From Oceanidesulfovibrio indonesiensis (GTDB lineage: Bacteria; Desulfobacterota; Desulfovibrionia; Desulfovibrionales; Desulfovibrionaceae): DNA of 64,000 bases. Both the position numbers and the translations under genes were made by a program. Positions 26,254 through 35,535 of the stretch are shown here, piece by piece; the first letter of the stretch is position 1; every line of letters starts with the position of its first letter. The notes beneath the pieces are model-generated. The model ran no database searches. It had not been told where the DNA came from and worked only from the letters and a program-made list of their open reading frames with translations. The DNA lies in the NCBI RefSeq assembly GCF_007625075.1, contig NZ_QMIE01000003.1, forward strand, positions 167,326-231,325, written 5' to 3'.

Positions 26254-26988
26254 ATGGAAATGGGATTTTGGCAGCTTATGAGCCAGGCCACCATCGTGGT
26301 CAAAGCGGTGCTCATCCTGCTTGCATTGATGTCCCTTACGAGTTGGGCGATCATCTTCACCAAGGTGTTCACCCTGATCGGCGCCCGGCGCAAGGTGCAC
26401 CGCGACACGGACGAGTTTCTGGACGCCGCGGATCTGCACTCCGCCATCGCACGCATGGGCCGTGACCAGAACTCCCCGGCCTATCGCGTGGCCGTCGAGG
26501 GCGTTACCGAACTGAACAAGTTCGGGGACATGAACGGCGAGTCCTACGGCACGCTCAGGGACAACCTCGAACGCGCCCTGTCGCGCGGGGTGCAGGGAGA
26601 AAGCGCCGCGATGACGAGTTCGTTGCCCTTCCTGGCCACCTGCTCCAACGCCGCGCCGTTCATCGGTCTGTTCGGCACGGTCTGGGGCATCATGCATTCG
26701 TTCCACCAGATCGGCATGATGAAGACGGCCGCGCTGGCCGCGGTGGCGCCCGGCATATCCGAAGCGCTCATCGCCACCGCCATAGGCCTCGCCGTGGCCA
26801 TCCCGGCCACCGTGGCATACAACTACTTCATGGGCATCATCCGCGGTGTGGACTCCGAACTCTCCAGCTTTGCCGGCGTGTTCATGAACCGCGTGCAACT
26901 CGAATTGCCGCAGCTCCTGGGCGAGGAGGATTCCGCACCCTCGTCGCCGCGTCCCCAACGCTCCGCCGCCCGCATCCAGGACCGCTGA
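26254..26988 (+). CDS. tolQ: TolQ/ExbB-type proton-channel protein
   Basis: The product has 244 residues. Three membrane segments are visible: VVKAVLILLALMSLTSWAIIF, one near residue 130 (FLATCSNAAPFIGLFGTVWG), and a third near 165-190 (ALIATAIGLAVAIPATVAY). The G-L-F-G-T-V-W-G-I-M and E-A-L-I-A-T-A-I-G-L motifs are diagnostic for the MotA/TolQ/ExbB family. It forms the proton-driven motor with TolR that acts on TolA. A ribosome site AAGGGAG precedes the ATG. The following genes identify it as TolQ rather than ExbB. Confidence 0.95.
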   Translation: MEMGFWQLMSQATIVVKAVLILLALMSLTSWAIIFTKVFTLIGARRKVHRDTDEFLDAADLHSAIARMGRDQNSPAYRVAVEGVTELNKFGDMNGESYGTLRDNLERALSRGVQGESAAMTSSLPFLATCSNAAPFIGLFGTVWGIMHSFHQIGMMKTAALAAVAPGISEALIATAIGLAVAIPATVAYNYFMGIIRGVDSELSSFAGVFMNRVQLELPQLLGEEDSAPSSPRPQRSAARIQDR

Positions 26989-27002
26989 GAAAGGACTGTC
27001 CC

Positions 27003-27488
<486 letters not shown>

Positions 27489-27515
27489 CCCACTTCAGTC
27501 GGCGAGCTTCCGTCA

Positions 27516-28508
27516 ATGCGCACACTCCCAGCCATTCTTTCCATCCTCGTGCATGTCGCGGTCCTTGGCATCGTCATTTTCGGCGGCGGCCTTGGCGGCC
27601 ATGTGCCCATCGACCTCACACAGCAGGTCTATTCCGTGGACATCGTGGGCACGCCGGGGCTTCCCGTGGGGCCGGAAGGCGCGCCCGACAAAGCCCCGGA
27701 GGCCGAGCCCGAGGGCGGTCCGGCCAAGCCCGCACCCAAGGAAGAGGCTCCGGCGCCCGTCCCGGAGACCAAGCCCGAGGCCAAACCGGAACCGCAGCCC
27801 GAACCCGAACCAGCGCCCGTGGAAAAGGGCAAGGCCATAAGCGCAGAAAAGAAGGATCAGCCGAAAAAGCCCGAGGCCAAGCCGGAACCGCCCAAGCCCG
27901 AGCCCGAAAAGAAAGAGGTTGCGGAGAAAAAGCCTGAGCCTGAAAAGAAGCCGGAACCCGAGAAAAAGACCGAGCCTGAGAAGAAACCCGAGCCGCCTAA
28001 AAAGACGGCTGAAACGCCCAAGCCCAAGCAACCCACCTCGCGCGACGTCATCGCCTCGGCTCTGAATGCCGTGCAGAAGGAAGCAGCGGATCAGGCGGCA
28101 GCGGACCGCGCCGCGCTGGAACGCGAACTCGACGCACTCAGGGGATCGGTGAGCGGCGAAGGCCAGGGTTCCGGACCAGGACGGGGCTCCGGCGGCGGCC
28201 GCGGCGGCGGGGGCGGCGCCGATCCGCTCACGGCCTACGGCAACTATGTGAAGAACCTGATCCAGCAGTACTGGGCTTTGCCGCCGATAATCGACCGTTC
28301 CATGAACTACGCCGCCGTTGTACGAGTAACCGTGGATCGCCGGGGGAATATCCAGCAGTTTTACGTCCAGACCTCGTCCGGACGACAGGACTTCGACCTC
28401 TCAACCATCAAGGCGATCAAGATGGCGCAGCAGAATGCCGTGCTCGAACCGCCGCCAGTGAACGGCGACATCGCCCTGAACATCACTTTCAACTCGCAGG
28501 AGATGTAA
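27516..28508 (+). CDS. tolA: TolA/TonB-type energy-transducing protein
   Basis: The product has 330 residues. An N-terminal membrane helix (ILSILVHVAVLGIVIFGGG) is followed by about 150 residues of Pro-Glu-Lys repeats able to span the periplasm, a glycine-rich hinge (GRGSGGGRGGGGG), and a C-terminal TonB/TolA domain (YVKNLIQQYWALPP, VVRVTVDRRGNIQQFYV, ALNITFNSQEM). It links the TolQ-TolR motor to Pal and TolB. The position between tolR and tolB fixes it as TolA. The start lacks a clear ribosome site. Confidence 0.9.
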   Translation: MRTLPAILSILVHVAVLGIVIFGGGLGGHVPIDLTQQVYSVDIVGTPGLPVGPEGAPDKAPEAEPEGGPAKPAPKEEAPAPVPETKPEAKPEPQPEPEPAPVEKGKAISAEKKDQPKKPEAKPEPPKPEPEKKEVAEKKPEPEKKPEPEKKTEPEKKPEPPKKTAETPKPKQPTSRDVIASALNAVQKEAADQAAADRAALERELDALRGSVSGEGQGSGPGRGSGGGRGGGGGADPLTAYGNYVKNLIQQYWALPPIIDRSMNYAAVVRVTVDRRGNIQQFYVQTSSGRQDFDLSTIKAIKMAQQNAVLEPPPVNGDIALNITFNSQEM

Positions 28509-28519
28509 GGAGCTTACCC

Positions 28520-29833
28520 GTGCGCGCCCACCGTACCCTGTCCTCCCTCGCGCTGGCACTCGTCCTCACGCTGAGCCTGGCCGCCGTTGCCGCTGCGCAG
28601 AAGGCCGAGCTGAATATAAACATCTACGGCGCCGGCGAGTCCCGCTCCTTCATCGCCCTGGCCGATCCCATGGCCACCCCATCCGGTGATGCGCCGCCGC
28701 TGGCTGCCGAGTTGCAGAGCCTCATCCGCACCAACCTGAGCTTCCTGCCGTTTCTGGGCATCGTGCCGCGCGAAGGCGTGTTGGGCGGCTCCCGGCTGAA
28801 CGGCGTAACCCGCGAAAACATCGATTTCCGGCGCTTTCAACTGGCAGGAGCGGACTACCTGATGACAACGGGCTGGCCCAATCCCGGCACGGTGGAACTG
28901 CGCGTCTACGAGGCCTTCGGCAGCAACCTGGTGGTGGGCAAGGCGTACGCTCAGGTCGACAAACAGTCCCTGCCCCGCGTGGCGGACAAATTCTGCGCCG
29001 CGCTCATGGAAGCGCTCACCGGCAGCGGGGAGTTTTTCCGCTCCACCCTCGCATTCGTCCGCGCCAGCGGCCCCGGCACCAACCGCAACATCTACACGGT
29101 TCGCCCCACGGGCCGCGAACTGAGGCAGATTTCCAACGAGGAAGGAGCCTGCCTTTCGCCTTCGTGGTCGCCCAACGCCAACTCGATCGTCTTCAGCATC
29201 GTGGCCGAGCGCTACCACTATCTCGGTCTGTGGCAGGGCGGCAGCGTGAAGAAAGTCCGTTATCCCGGCAACACTGTCATCGCTCCCGACTTCACGCCGT
29301 CGGGCCAGATTGCCGTGAGCCTGACTCAGAAAAACCAGCCGGACATCTTCCTGCTCGGTGCGGACCTGCAACCCCAGCGGCCGCTGGTCCAGGACGGCTC
29401 CATCAATGTCTCGCCCAGCTTTTCCAGAAACGGCCAGGCCATGGCCTACGTCTCGGACCGCTTCGGTTCTCCGCACATTTTCGTACGCAACCTCGCCACC
29501 GGCCACGACCAGCGCATCACCTACTCAGGCTACAACACCGACCCGTCCATCAGTCCGGACGGATCGCTCGTGGCCTTCACCCGCATGACCGGCGGCGGCC
29601 ACCGCATCTACCTCTACGACATTAAGACGGGCAGGGAACAGCAGATCACCTTTGGTCCAGGCAGCGACGAGCAACCTGCATTCGCGCCGGACAACTACTT
29701 TGTGGCTTTTTCTTCCTCACGCTCCGGCTCCCGGCAGATCTATCTGACCACCCGCCACGGAACAGAGCCTATCCAGGTGCCGACGAACGGGCCGGCCGGG
29801 TTCCCCGCATGGGGACTGACGGACGCTCCGTGA
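28520..29833 (+). CDS. tolB: Tol-Pal system protein TolB
   Basis: The product has 437 residues. The signal peptide (LSSLALALVLTLSLAAVAAA) is removed on export to the periplasm. An N-terminal alpha/beta domain (about 25-160) is followed by a beta-propeller made of TolB repeats, such as GACLSPSWSPNANSIVF, MAYVSDRFGSPHIFV and DPSISPDGSLVAFTR. A GTG start at 28520 follows an AAGGAG site that overlaps the tolA stop. It binds Pal and TolA during envelope constriction. Confidence 0.96.
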   Translation: MRAHRTLSSLALALVLTLSLAAVAAAQKAELNINIYGAGESRSFIALADPMATPSGDAPPLAAELQSLIRTNLSFLPFLGIVPREGVLGGSRLNGVTRENIDFRRFQLAGADYLMTTGWPNPGTVELRVYEAFGSNLVVGKAYAQVDKQSLPRVADKFCAALMEALTGSGEFFRSTLAFVRASGPGTNRNIYTVRPTGRELRQISNEEGACLSPSWSPNANSIVFSIVAERYHYLGLWQGGSVKKVRYPGNTVIAPDFTPSGQIAVSLTQKNQPDIFLLGADLQPQRPLVQDGSINVSPSFSRNGQAMAYVSDRFGSPHIFVRNLATGHDQRITYSGYNTDPSISPDGSLVAFTRMTGGGHRIYLYDIKTGREQQITFGPGSDEQPAFAPDNYFVAFSSSRSGSRQIYLTTRHGTEPIQVPTNGPAGFPAWGLTDAP

Positions 29834-29867
29834 TTGTAAATGTTGTGTATCCAGATCTCCGCGTCCA

Positions 29868-29896
29868 TTGACCCATGTGGGGATCGACGGTAGGAG
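29868..29896 (+). promoter_or_regulatory. Possible own promoter of pal
   Basis: TTGACC (29868-29873) and TAGGAG (29891-29896) are 17 bases apart in the 130-base gap between tolB and pal. The -10 element is weak. Confidence 0.3.
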
Positions 29897-29963
29897 TTTC
29901 ATCGCTGGCGGCATGACGCCGTCCACAGAAACGCACTAAACGCACCGTGTGAGGAGAGTACCC

Positions 29964-30461
29964 ATGCGCACCAAACACCTGACAATTTCCGCGCTTCTCG
30001 TTTGCCTCGCGCTGCTTCTGGGCGCGGGCTGCGCCAAACAGCAGGTGGCCCCTGCTGGCGCCGAAGGCACAACCGGCATGAACCAGAGCGAGATCGAGGC
30101 CCGCAGCCTGTCCGAATCGCAACGCATCGTTCTGAGCGAGAAAATCTACTTCGATTTCGACAAATACGATCTCTCCCCAGAGGCGCGCGCCGTGCTGGAC
30201 CGTAAAGCCCAGCTCATCCGCTCCAAGCCCAACCTCAAGGTGCTCATCGAAGGCCACTGCGATGAACGCGGCACCCAGGAGTACAACCTCGCCCTGGGCG
30301 AACGCCGCGCCAAAGCCGCCGAACGGTATCTGCTGATGCTCGGCGTGCCGGCCGCCCAGTTGGAGACCGTGAGCTACGGCGAAGAGCGCCCCGCGGTCAT
30401 CGGCCACAACGAGAACGCCTGGGCCCAGAACCGCCGCGACGAGTTCCAGGCCGTCTGGTAG
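29964..30461 (+). CDS. pal: Peptidoglycan-associated lipoprotein
   Basis: The product has 165 residues. A lipobox in LALLLGAGC puts Cys23 at the start of the mature outer-membrane lipoprotein. The OmpA-like domain (IYFDFDKYDLSPEARAVLD, VLIEGHCDERGTQEYNLALG, then RRAKAAERYL) binds meso-diaminopimelate in peptidoglycan. The ATG at 29964 is preferred over one five codons upstream because a GAGGAGAG site sits at the right distance. A terminator follows. Confidence 0.97.
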   Translation: MRTKHLTISALLVCLALLLGAGCAKQQVAPAGAEGTTGMNQSEIEARSLSESQRIVLSEKIYFDFDKYDLSPEARAVLDRKAQLIRSKPNLKVLIEGHCDERGTQEYNLALGERRAKAAERYLLMLGVPAAQLETVSYGEERPAVIGHNENAWAQNRRDEFQAVW

Positions 30462-30487
30462 CCCCCAACGGATCGACTGTATGAATG

Positions 30488-30520
30488 ACGCCGGGCGGAA
30501 TTTTCCGTCCGGCGTTTTTT
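30488..30520 (+). terminator. Rho-independent terminator after pal
   Basis: The stem ACGCCGGGCGGAA/TTCCGTCCGGCGT (one G-T pair) runs directly into six T residues (30515-30520). It closes the sir2-tol-pal transcript. Confidence 0.9.
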
Positions 30521-30657
30521 GTTCGAGAATCGGGCTTTCACAATTGCTCAGGCTTCGATAAAACCAGCATGCACGTGCTACCTGGAGCGGATGCCCTCGA
30601 CCGTGCTCAGGGCCAGGCGCCGCATGACCACCGCACTTCACCGCAAGGATACCCCAC

Positions 30658-31248
30658 ATGCAACGCTGCGACTGGGCTGAAGGATCCTCTCCCCTGGACA
30701 TTCGATACCACGACGAGCAATGGGGCGTGCCGGTGCACGAAGACCGCATGCTGTTCGAAATGCTTATCCTGGAGGGCGCCCAGGCCGGGCTGAGCTGGTC
30801 CACCATTCTGCGCAAACGCGAAGGCTACCGCCAGGCGTTCGACAACTTCGACGCCGCCGCCATTGCCGGGTACTCGGATGCGAAGATCGATGAACTGCGG
30901 CGGAATCCGGCGATCATCCGCAACAAGGCCAAGATCGACGCGGCCGTGACCAACGCACGGTGCTTCCTGGAGGTTCAGAAGGAGTACGGCAGCTTCGACG
31001 CCTACATCTGGTCTTTCGTGGGCGGTGCGCCTGTCAACAACGACTGGAAGAGCCTGTCCGACATCCCGGCGACTTCGCCGGAGTCCGAAAACATGAGCAA
31101 GGACCTCAAGAGGCGCGGCTTCAAGTTCGTCGGCCCTACCATCTGCTACGCATTCATGCAGGCGGTGGGGATGGTCAACGACCATCTCGTCTCCTGCTTC
31201 CGCCACCAGGAAGTCAGGGAGCTGTACGACTGGAATGAGAAAACATGA
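30658..31248 (+). CDS. tag: DNA-3-methyladenine glycosylase I
   Basis: The product has 196 residues. It excises 3-methyladenine in base-excision repair. The N-terminal RCDW holds a zinc cysteine (Cys4), and the late CFRHQEV holds another ligand. YHDEQWGVPVHEDRMLFEMLILEGAQAGLSW is the diagnostic segment, with the catalytic glutamate in it, and NPAIIRNKAKIDAAVTNAR follows. It sits alone, convergent with the AT-rich island genes. Confidence 0.96.
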   Translation: MQRCDWAEGSSPLDIRYHDEQWGVPVHEDRMLFEMLILEGAQAGLSWSTILRKREGYRQAFDNFDAAAIAGYSDAKIDELRRNPAIIRNKAKIDAAVTNARCFLEVQKEYGSFDAYIWSFVGGAPVNNDWKSLSDIPATSPESENMSKDLKRRGFKFVGPTICYAFMQAVGMVNDHLVSCFRHQEVRELYDWNEKT

Positions 31249-31274
31249 ATCTTTCAGTACCCATCTAACGTTTA

Positions 31275-31880
31275 CTAAGTAAGTAATCTCATTTGCTCTT
31301 GCCTACCTTTAGACGCATCCTTCTGTGCTTTCGCTCTCTGCGCCTTAACCCAATCTACATATTCCATTTTTGCAATCGCTGATTCACTCGGATACACAAT
31401 AGACAAGCCGTATTGCTTACACAATTCCTCAATACACGCGAAGTCATTCTTCTTTTTAGCTCTGTTATAGTTATCAAACGTTATTATCTCACTACATTCA
31501 GTAAAAATAGCCGACGCAATATGGATCTTATCTATATTAGAGGGCATTGGAAACTTATCCCAATACATTTGACGTGCATTTTCAATAATAACATTACTTA
31601 CACTGATCGTCCTGACTACTCTTCCTGAATCTAAAATTGACTTAAATAATCTGATCGCCTCTTGCGACACTGCGCCCTCACTACCATCATGTAAGCATTC
31701 TATCTTTGTAATTGCAGAACTTATTAAATATATTGACCCATCTTTGGCAGCAGCCAAAATTTTTTGAACATAATCCATTTCTTCTATATAGCCATCATCT
31801 CTCAAGTTGCCAGAGATATTTTGAACATAATGCAATACCACATTGGAATCGATGTAACATCGTGGCAAGCTTTTATTCAT
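31275..31880 (-). CDS. PIN-domain ribonuclease, probable toxin of a two-gene system
   Basis: The product has 201 residues. The PIN acidic residues are all present: Asp11 in CYIDSNVVLHYV, Glu61 in ITKIECL, Asp117 in NIDKIHIASA and Asp136 in IITFDNYN. This set normally binds two Mg ions and cuts RNA, as in VapC toxins. The protein is longer than the typical 130-residue VapC, with a basic C-terminal tail (KAQRAKAQKDASKGRQEQ). DNA is strongly AT-rich compared with both flanks. The start codon overlaps the end of the upstream partner gene by eight bases, so the two are coupled. Confidence 0.85.
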   Translation of the reverse strand: MNKSLPRCYIDSNVVLHYVQNISGNLRDDGYIEEMDYVQKILAAAKDGSIYLISSAITKIECLHDGSEGAVSQEAIRLFKSILDSGRVVRTISVSNVIIENARQMYWDKFPMPSNIDKIHIASAIFTECSEIITFDNYNRAKKKNDFACIEELCKQYGLSIVYPSESAIAKMEYVDWVKAQRAKAQKDASKGRQEQMRLLT

Positions 31881-32673
31881 TATGTAACCACTCTGAAGAT
31901 TTGAGTTCAGCTTTTAACTGAGGAGCACACCCCCTAAATTTACCGATATCCCCACTCTCAAAAGCAGGACTTTCATACATTTTATCTATATCCATCTTGG
32001 TAATTCTATTTGTTGTAGTATCTGCCTTGGCACGCCCAAATGCCTGCACAATTGTATCTCGCCCAACAAATAATTTTGCAACAGCATCATATAGGTCATC
32101 AGCAAAACTACAATCTACAATTGAGTCAAATATTAAATCTTGTATTTTGCAATGGTGCACAACCTTACCTTTTGAAAACGACTTAATGACACCTTGTACA
32201 TCTCCATACAATTCATAGCTCTTACTCCATGACTCTTTAATACGGTGACCCTTCTCCTTTGTAATTATAGACCACTTCCCTTTTTTATCTTTGAAAAACT
32301 TCGAACCCAGCTTAATCTTGTCGCCTTCTTCCAGCACATTTGCTAATTTAACAAAACTATCAATCGTCTGCTCACTAATCCTTGTACTCTTCCTGAGCCT
32401 CTCAAAATCCTCGAACAAGTAAATTTGTTCAGTAAACTCTTCAACGATTACATCTTTATATTTTTTATTGCTAATAATATTAAAGGCTATCGCATCATTC
32501 TTATTGCGTTGTGTAACGTTTGCAACTTGCCACTCCTCCTGATTTTCAAAGTCCATATCTCTTGCCAAGCTATTGAGATACGAACCAACAGCACCAATAG
32601 AGCTGTGCAATTTCTGCAAAGCAACTCTATTACTTGGCTTGTTCAGCACAAAACGAATAATTATCGGTTGCAT
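31873..32673 (-). CDS. Large partner protein of the PIN gene, probable antitoxin
   Basis: The product has 266 residues and no signal or membrane segment. Residues 1-55 look helical; residues of about 75-155 are charged and basic. Residues 156-230 show a repeating strand pattern, Y-G-D-V-Q-G-V-I-K-S-F then CKIQDLIFDSIVDCSF then VQAFGRAKAD, that resembles a small beta domain present in uncharacterised bacterial proteins encoded next to PIN genes. It lacks a VapB-type DNA-binding motif. Gene order (partner first), eight-base overlap and shared AT-rich composition support one transferred unit. Function as an antitoxin is inferred, not shown. Confidence 0.65.
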   Translation of the reverse strand: MQPIIIRFVLNKPSNRVALQKLHSSIGAVGSYLNSLARDMDFENQEEWQVANVTQRNKNDAIAFNIISNKKYKDVIVEEFTEQIYLFEDFERLRKSTRISEQTIDSFVKLANVLEEGDKIKLGSKFFKDKKGKWSIITKEKGHRIKESWSKSYELYGDVQGVIKSFSKGKVVHHCKIQDLIFDSIVDCSFADDLYDAVAKLFVGRDTIVQAFGRAKADTTTNRITKMDIDKMYESPAFESGDIGKFRGCAPQLKAELKSSEWLHNE

Positions 32674-32694
32674 CTTTATAAACTCGCATACTCG

Positions 32695-32722
32695 ATGATA
32701 CTTACAGCTACTTGCAACGCAA
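32695..32722 (-). promoter_or_regulatory. Probable promoter of the PIN two-gene unit
   Basis: On the minus strand TTGCGT (32717-32722) and TATCAT (32695-32700) are 16 bases apart, ending 21 bases before the start codon at 32673. The leader is therefore very short. Confidence 0.45.
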
Positions 32723-32829
32723 GACGGTTCTTAGGCGAATATGATGCCCTATTGAGCAGCTAATTTCCACCCTTTTTTGGTTAGCCAACTTCGCATCATC
32801 TACCCATAAACTTGTCTATTTTTTAGTTG

Positions 32830-33573
32830 TCATTCGGCAACCCAGCTACACCTCTTCGCTTTCTTCCGCCCCCACGGACACGCCGCAACGCACACCCCGC
32901 AGAGATAGGGGTTGATGTGCTCCAACTCGCCGAAACGTTTGAGCTGCTTCACACAGGCGTCAAGGTCGATGGCTTCGTTGCGCGTGGCGTAGTGCAAGTC
33001 CGTGTTCACGTTTTTTATGGCCCCGGACGGACAGGCATCCGCACAGAACGTGCAGGTGCCGCAGCGGTTCTTGCTCGGCTCGTCGGCCGGCAGCGCCATG
33101 TCCGTGAGCACCGTGACGAGCCGCACGCGGGGACCATATTGCGGTGTCACCAGCAGTAGAGACTTGCCCTGCCACCCCAACCCGGCGGCTATGGCCACAG
33201 CCTTGTGCGAGATGTAGGAATAGTAACGCTCTTCGCACAGAATCTGACTGGCCGGGATGGGCAGCGCCTTCGCGCCGTGGGATTGCAACAAACCCGTGGC
33301 GCGAATCGCGATGTCGTCCAGCAGGGCGTTTACCCGCTGGTAATGGGACGAGTACAGCGGCGTGGGACCGTCCGTGATGGGATCCATGATGCCGTCGGCA
33401 AGGTGCACGGCCATGGATACGGCGCGTTGGTACCCATGCAGCAGATCTGCGGGTTCGGTTTCCAGACCTTGCAGACGTACGGTATCCGCCACCGCCACGC
33501 AGTCGGCGCCCCATGCCCGGGCCTGTTCCTCCAGCTCCTGTCGTACGAGTCGTGTGTCGTGCATTGATTCCAT
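32830..33573 (-). CDS. QueG-like protein with two [4Fe-4S] clusters
   Basis: The product has 247 residues, shorter than true epoxyqueuosine reductase (about 350). The C-terminal half has two ferredoxin-like motifs: CGTCTFCADACPSGAI and, near the end, CGVCVAACPWG. The N-terminal part (LEEQARAWGADCVAVAD, SHKAVAIAAGLGWQGKSLLLVTPQYGPRVRLVTVLTD) matches the cobamide-binding reductase fold. The missing C-terminal HEAT repeats suggest a paralogue acting on a different substrate, or an electron-transfer role. ATGs at 33573 and 33564 share the same GGAGGG site. Confidence 0.8.
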   Translation of the reverse strand: MESMHDTRLVRQELEEQARAWGADCVAVADTVRLQGLETEPADLLHGYQRAVSMAVHLADGIMDPITDGPTPLYSSHYQRVNALLDDIAIRATGLLQSHGAKALPIPASQILCEERYYSYISHKAVAIAAGLGWQGKSLLLVTPQYGPRVRLVTVLTDMALPADEPSKNRCGTCTFCADACPSGAIKNVNTDLHYATRNEAIDLDACVKQLKRFGELEHINPYLCGVCVAACPWGRKKAKRCSWVAE

Positions 33574-33868
33574 GCCCTCCGATTTGTGAAGCAAACGAGA
33601 CACCCGCAAGACAAGTGCCTGCCCCTTGTCGTTTTTGATGAGCTTTTCGTGTATCACAGCGGCTCCCTCGCGAGAAGGTCCGCCACCCAATACAACAATG
33701 CGAATCGCAGGTCCTGCGCCCTGACCCGAGCCTCCGCAATGCGACCACCATGCTTGTAAAGGTTCCGGTCTTGGGCTAGGAAAATCAATGGCGGCTATTC
33801 CATTTTTCCGTTAAACAGCGCTGAGATGCGCTCAGAATGTTGGGCTTGGCCGCCACAAGGAATCTTTT

Positions 33869-34762
33869 GTGCCCATTGTCATCCACACACACGCATTCGG
33901 AATAACCGACGTCGGCCGGCGGCGTGACACCAACCAGGACACCTTTCTCATCGACAGGGACCTCGGCCTCTTCGTGGTGGCGGACGGCATGGGCGGACGC
34001 CAGGGCGGCGGCGTGGCCAGCCAACTCGTCACGGAAACCGTCAGCACCCAGCTGCGACGCCATCTCGCCCGGGATGCGCCGGCTCCCGATCCCAACGACC
34101 CTGTGTTCGTGGACGACGAAGAGCGCCAACTCGCCAGAAAGGGCCGGCTGCTCAAAGGCGCCGTGCTCGCGTCCAACCGCGCGGTCTTCGAAAAATCATC
34201 ACAGCATGCGGCACTGCGCGGTATGGGTTCCACCTTGGCCGCCGTTTTGCTCAATGAGGATGTCCTCGAAATCGCCAACGTGGGCGACAGCCCCATTTAC
34301 CTGCTGCGCGGGGGCGCCATCCACCTGGTCTCCGTGATCCACACCGTGGAGGCCGAACACGCCGCCAAAATCGCTTCCGGCGAGCTGGCCGCGGATTCTC
34401 CGCCTTTGGACAAACGCTACCGTCACGTGCTCACCCGCGCCGTGGGCGTGGCTCCAGGCGTGAAGGTCCAGATGCGGGAACTGCGTTTCTACGACGGCGA
34501 TCAGCTGCTGCTCTGTTCGGACGGCCTGTCCAACAAAGTGGACCCTGACGAGATGCTCGATGTCGCCGAGCGCAACAACCCGGAAGCAACCTGCCGCAAG
34601 CTCGTGAACCTGGCCAACGAACGCGGAGGCGAGGACAACATCTGCGTGGTCAACGTGCGTCTGGGCATCGAGGATGTGGACGGCGAGGACGACGAGGACG
34701 AACTCTTACGCCTCAAACCGAGCATCTTCACCATTATGGGCCGGCTTCTGGGCAAAGGATAG
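33869..34762 (+). CDS. PP2C-type serine/threonine protein phosphatase
   Basis: The product has 297 residues. All metal-binding PP2C motifs are visible: DVGRRRDTNQDTF, LFVVADGMGGRQGG, GMGSTLAAVLL, NVGDSPIYLLRGG, LLLCSDGLSNKV and GGEDNICVVNV. An insert with acidic residues (DPNDPVFVDDEER) lies near residue 75. The C-terminus is very acidic (DVDGEDDEDE) before a basic end. It dephosphorylates Ser/Thr on cytoplasmic proteins. A GTG start at 33869 follows an AAGGAA site. It ends nine bases before a second PP2C gene. Confidence 0.93.
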   Translation: MPIVIHTHAFGITDVGRRRDTNQDTFLIDRDLGLFVVADGMGGRQGGGVASQLVTETVSTQLRRHLARDAPAPDPNDPVFVDDEERQLARKGRLLKGAVLASNRAVFEKSSQHAALRGMGSTLAAVLLNEDVLEIANVGDSPIYLLRGGAIHLVSVIHTVEAEHAAKIASGELAADSPPLDKRYRHVLTRAVGVAPGVKVQMRELRFYDGDQLLLCSDGLSNKVDPDEMLDVAERNNPEATCRKLVNLANERGGEDNICVVNVRLGIEDVDGEDDEDELLRLKPSIFTIMGRLLGKG

Positions 34763-34771
34763 GCAGCCTCC

Positions 34772-35482
34772 ATGGCCGGCATGGAATTCGGCTCCCTCAC
34801 CGATGTGGGCCGGCGGCGCTCCGCCAACGAAGACGCTTTCTGCGTCGACGAGAATCTCGGCCTCTATCTCGTGGCCGACGGCATGGGCGGGCATATGGCC
34901 GGCGAGGTGGCCAGCGCCCTGGCAGTAGAGGTTTTCCGCGAATCCCTGACGCGAACGAAGAACTCCGGGCTGGCGGGCACGGAGCGCATGCGCATCGCCA
35001 TGCACGCCGCCAATCGCACCGTCCGGGGCAAATCCTTCGCCAATCCGCTCTGGAGCCGCATGGGCACCACCATTACCGCCCTGCTCCAGGACGGTTCCGA
35101 CTTCGTTATCGCCAACGTGGGCGACAGCCCGGCCTACCTCCAGCGCAACGGCGACGTCGCCCTCGTCAGCCGGCTGCACACCGTGGCAGAGGAACGGGGC
35201 GTGCCCGAAGGCGGCTTCCCGTCCTCATTCTATCAGCACATCCTCACCCGTTCCATCGGCACGCGGCAGGGGGTCGATCCGTACGTGGCCCCGCTGGACA
35301 TCAGACTCGGCGACATCCTGGTGATTTGCAGCGACGGGCTGTCCGACAAAGTGGAGCCCCGCGAGATCATGCGCATCGCTTCGTTCTCCACGCCGAAGTC
35401 CGCCTGCCGCCAACTCGTGGACATCGCCAACGAACGCGGCGGCGAAGACAATATCACCGTCCTTGTCATGCGCTTCATTTGA
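34772..35482 (+). CDS. Second PP2C-type serine/threonine protein phosphatase
   Basis: The product has 236 residues, a minimal PP2C domain. Motifs are DVGRRRSANEDAF, LYLVADGMGGHMAGE, MGTTITALL, NVGDSPAYL, ICSDGLSDKV and GGEDNITVLVM. It is clearly a diverged duplicate of the preceding gene, lacking its insert and acidic tail. The two are co-transcribed. No Ser/Thr kinase of the Hanks type is in the window; the UbiB-like gene at 36.6 kb is a different kinase family. Confidence 0.93.
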   Translation: MAGMEFGSLTDVGRRRSANEDAFCVDENLGLYLVADGMGGHMAGEVASALAVEVFRESLTRTKNSGLAGTERMRIAMHAANRTVRGKSFANPLWSRMGTTITALLQDGSDFVIANVGDSPAYLQRNGDVALVSRLHTVAEERGVPEGGFPSSFYQHILTRSIGTRQGVDPYVAPLDIRLGDILVICSDGLSDKVEPREIMRIASFSTPKSACRQLVDIANERGGEDNITVLVMRFI

Positions 35483-35535
35483 AACGCCCGCCACCGGCCT
35501 CTTGCCTTCATGCTTCCTGTGCTTATTGATCGTGG

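Noticed and set aside
31249-32829. Attachment-site direct repeats flanking the AT-rich island
   Set aside because: Reading both boundaries by eye gave no convincing direct repeat longer than chance, so no att sites are claimed.
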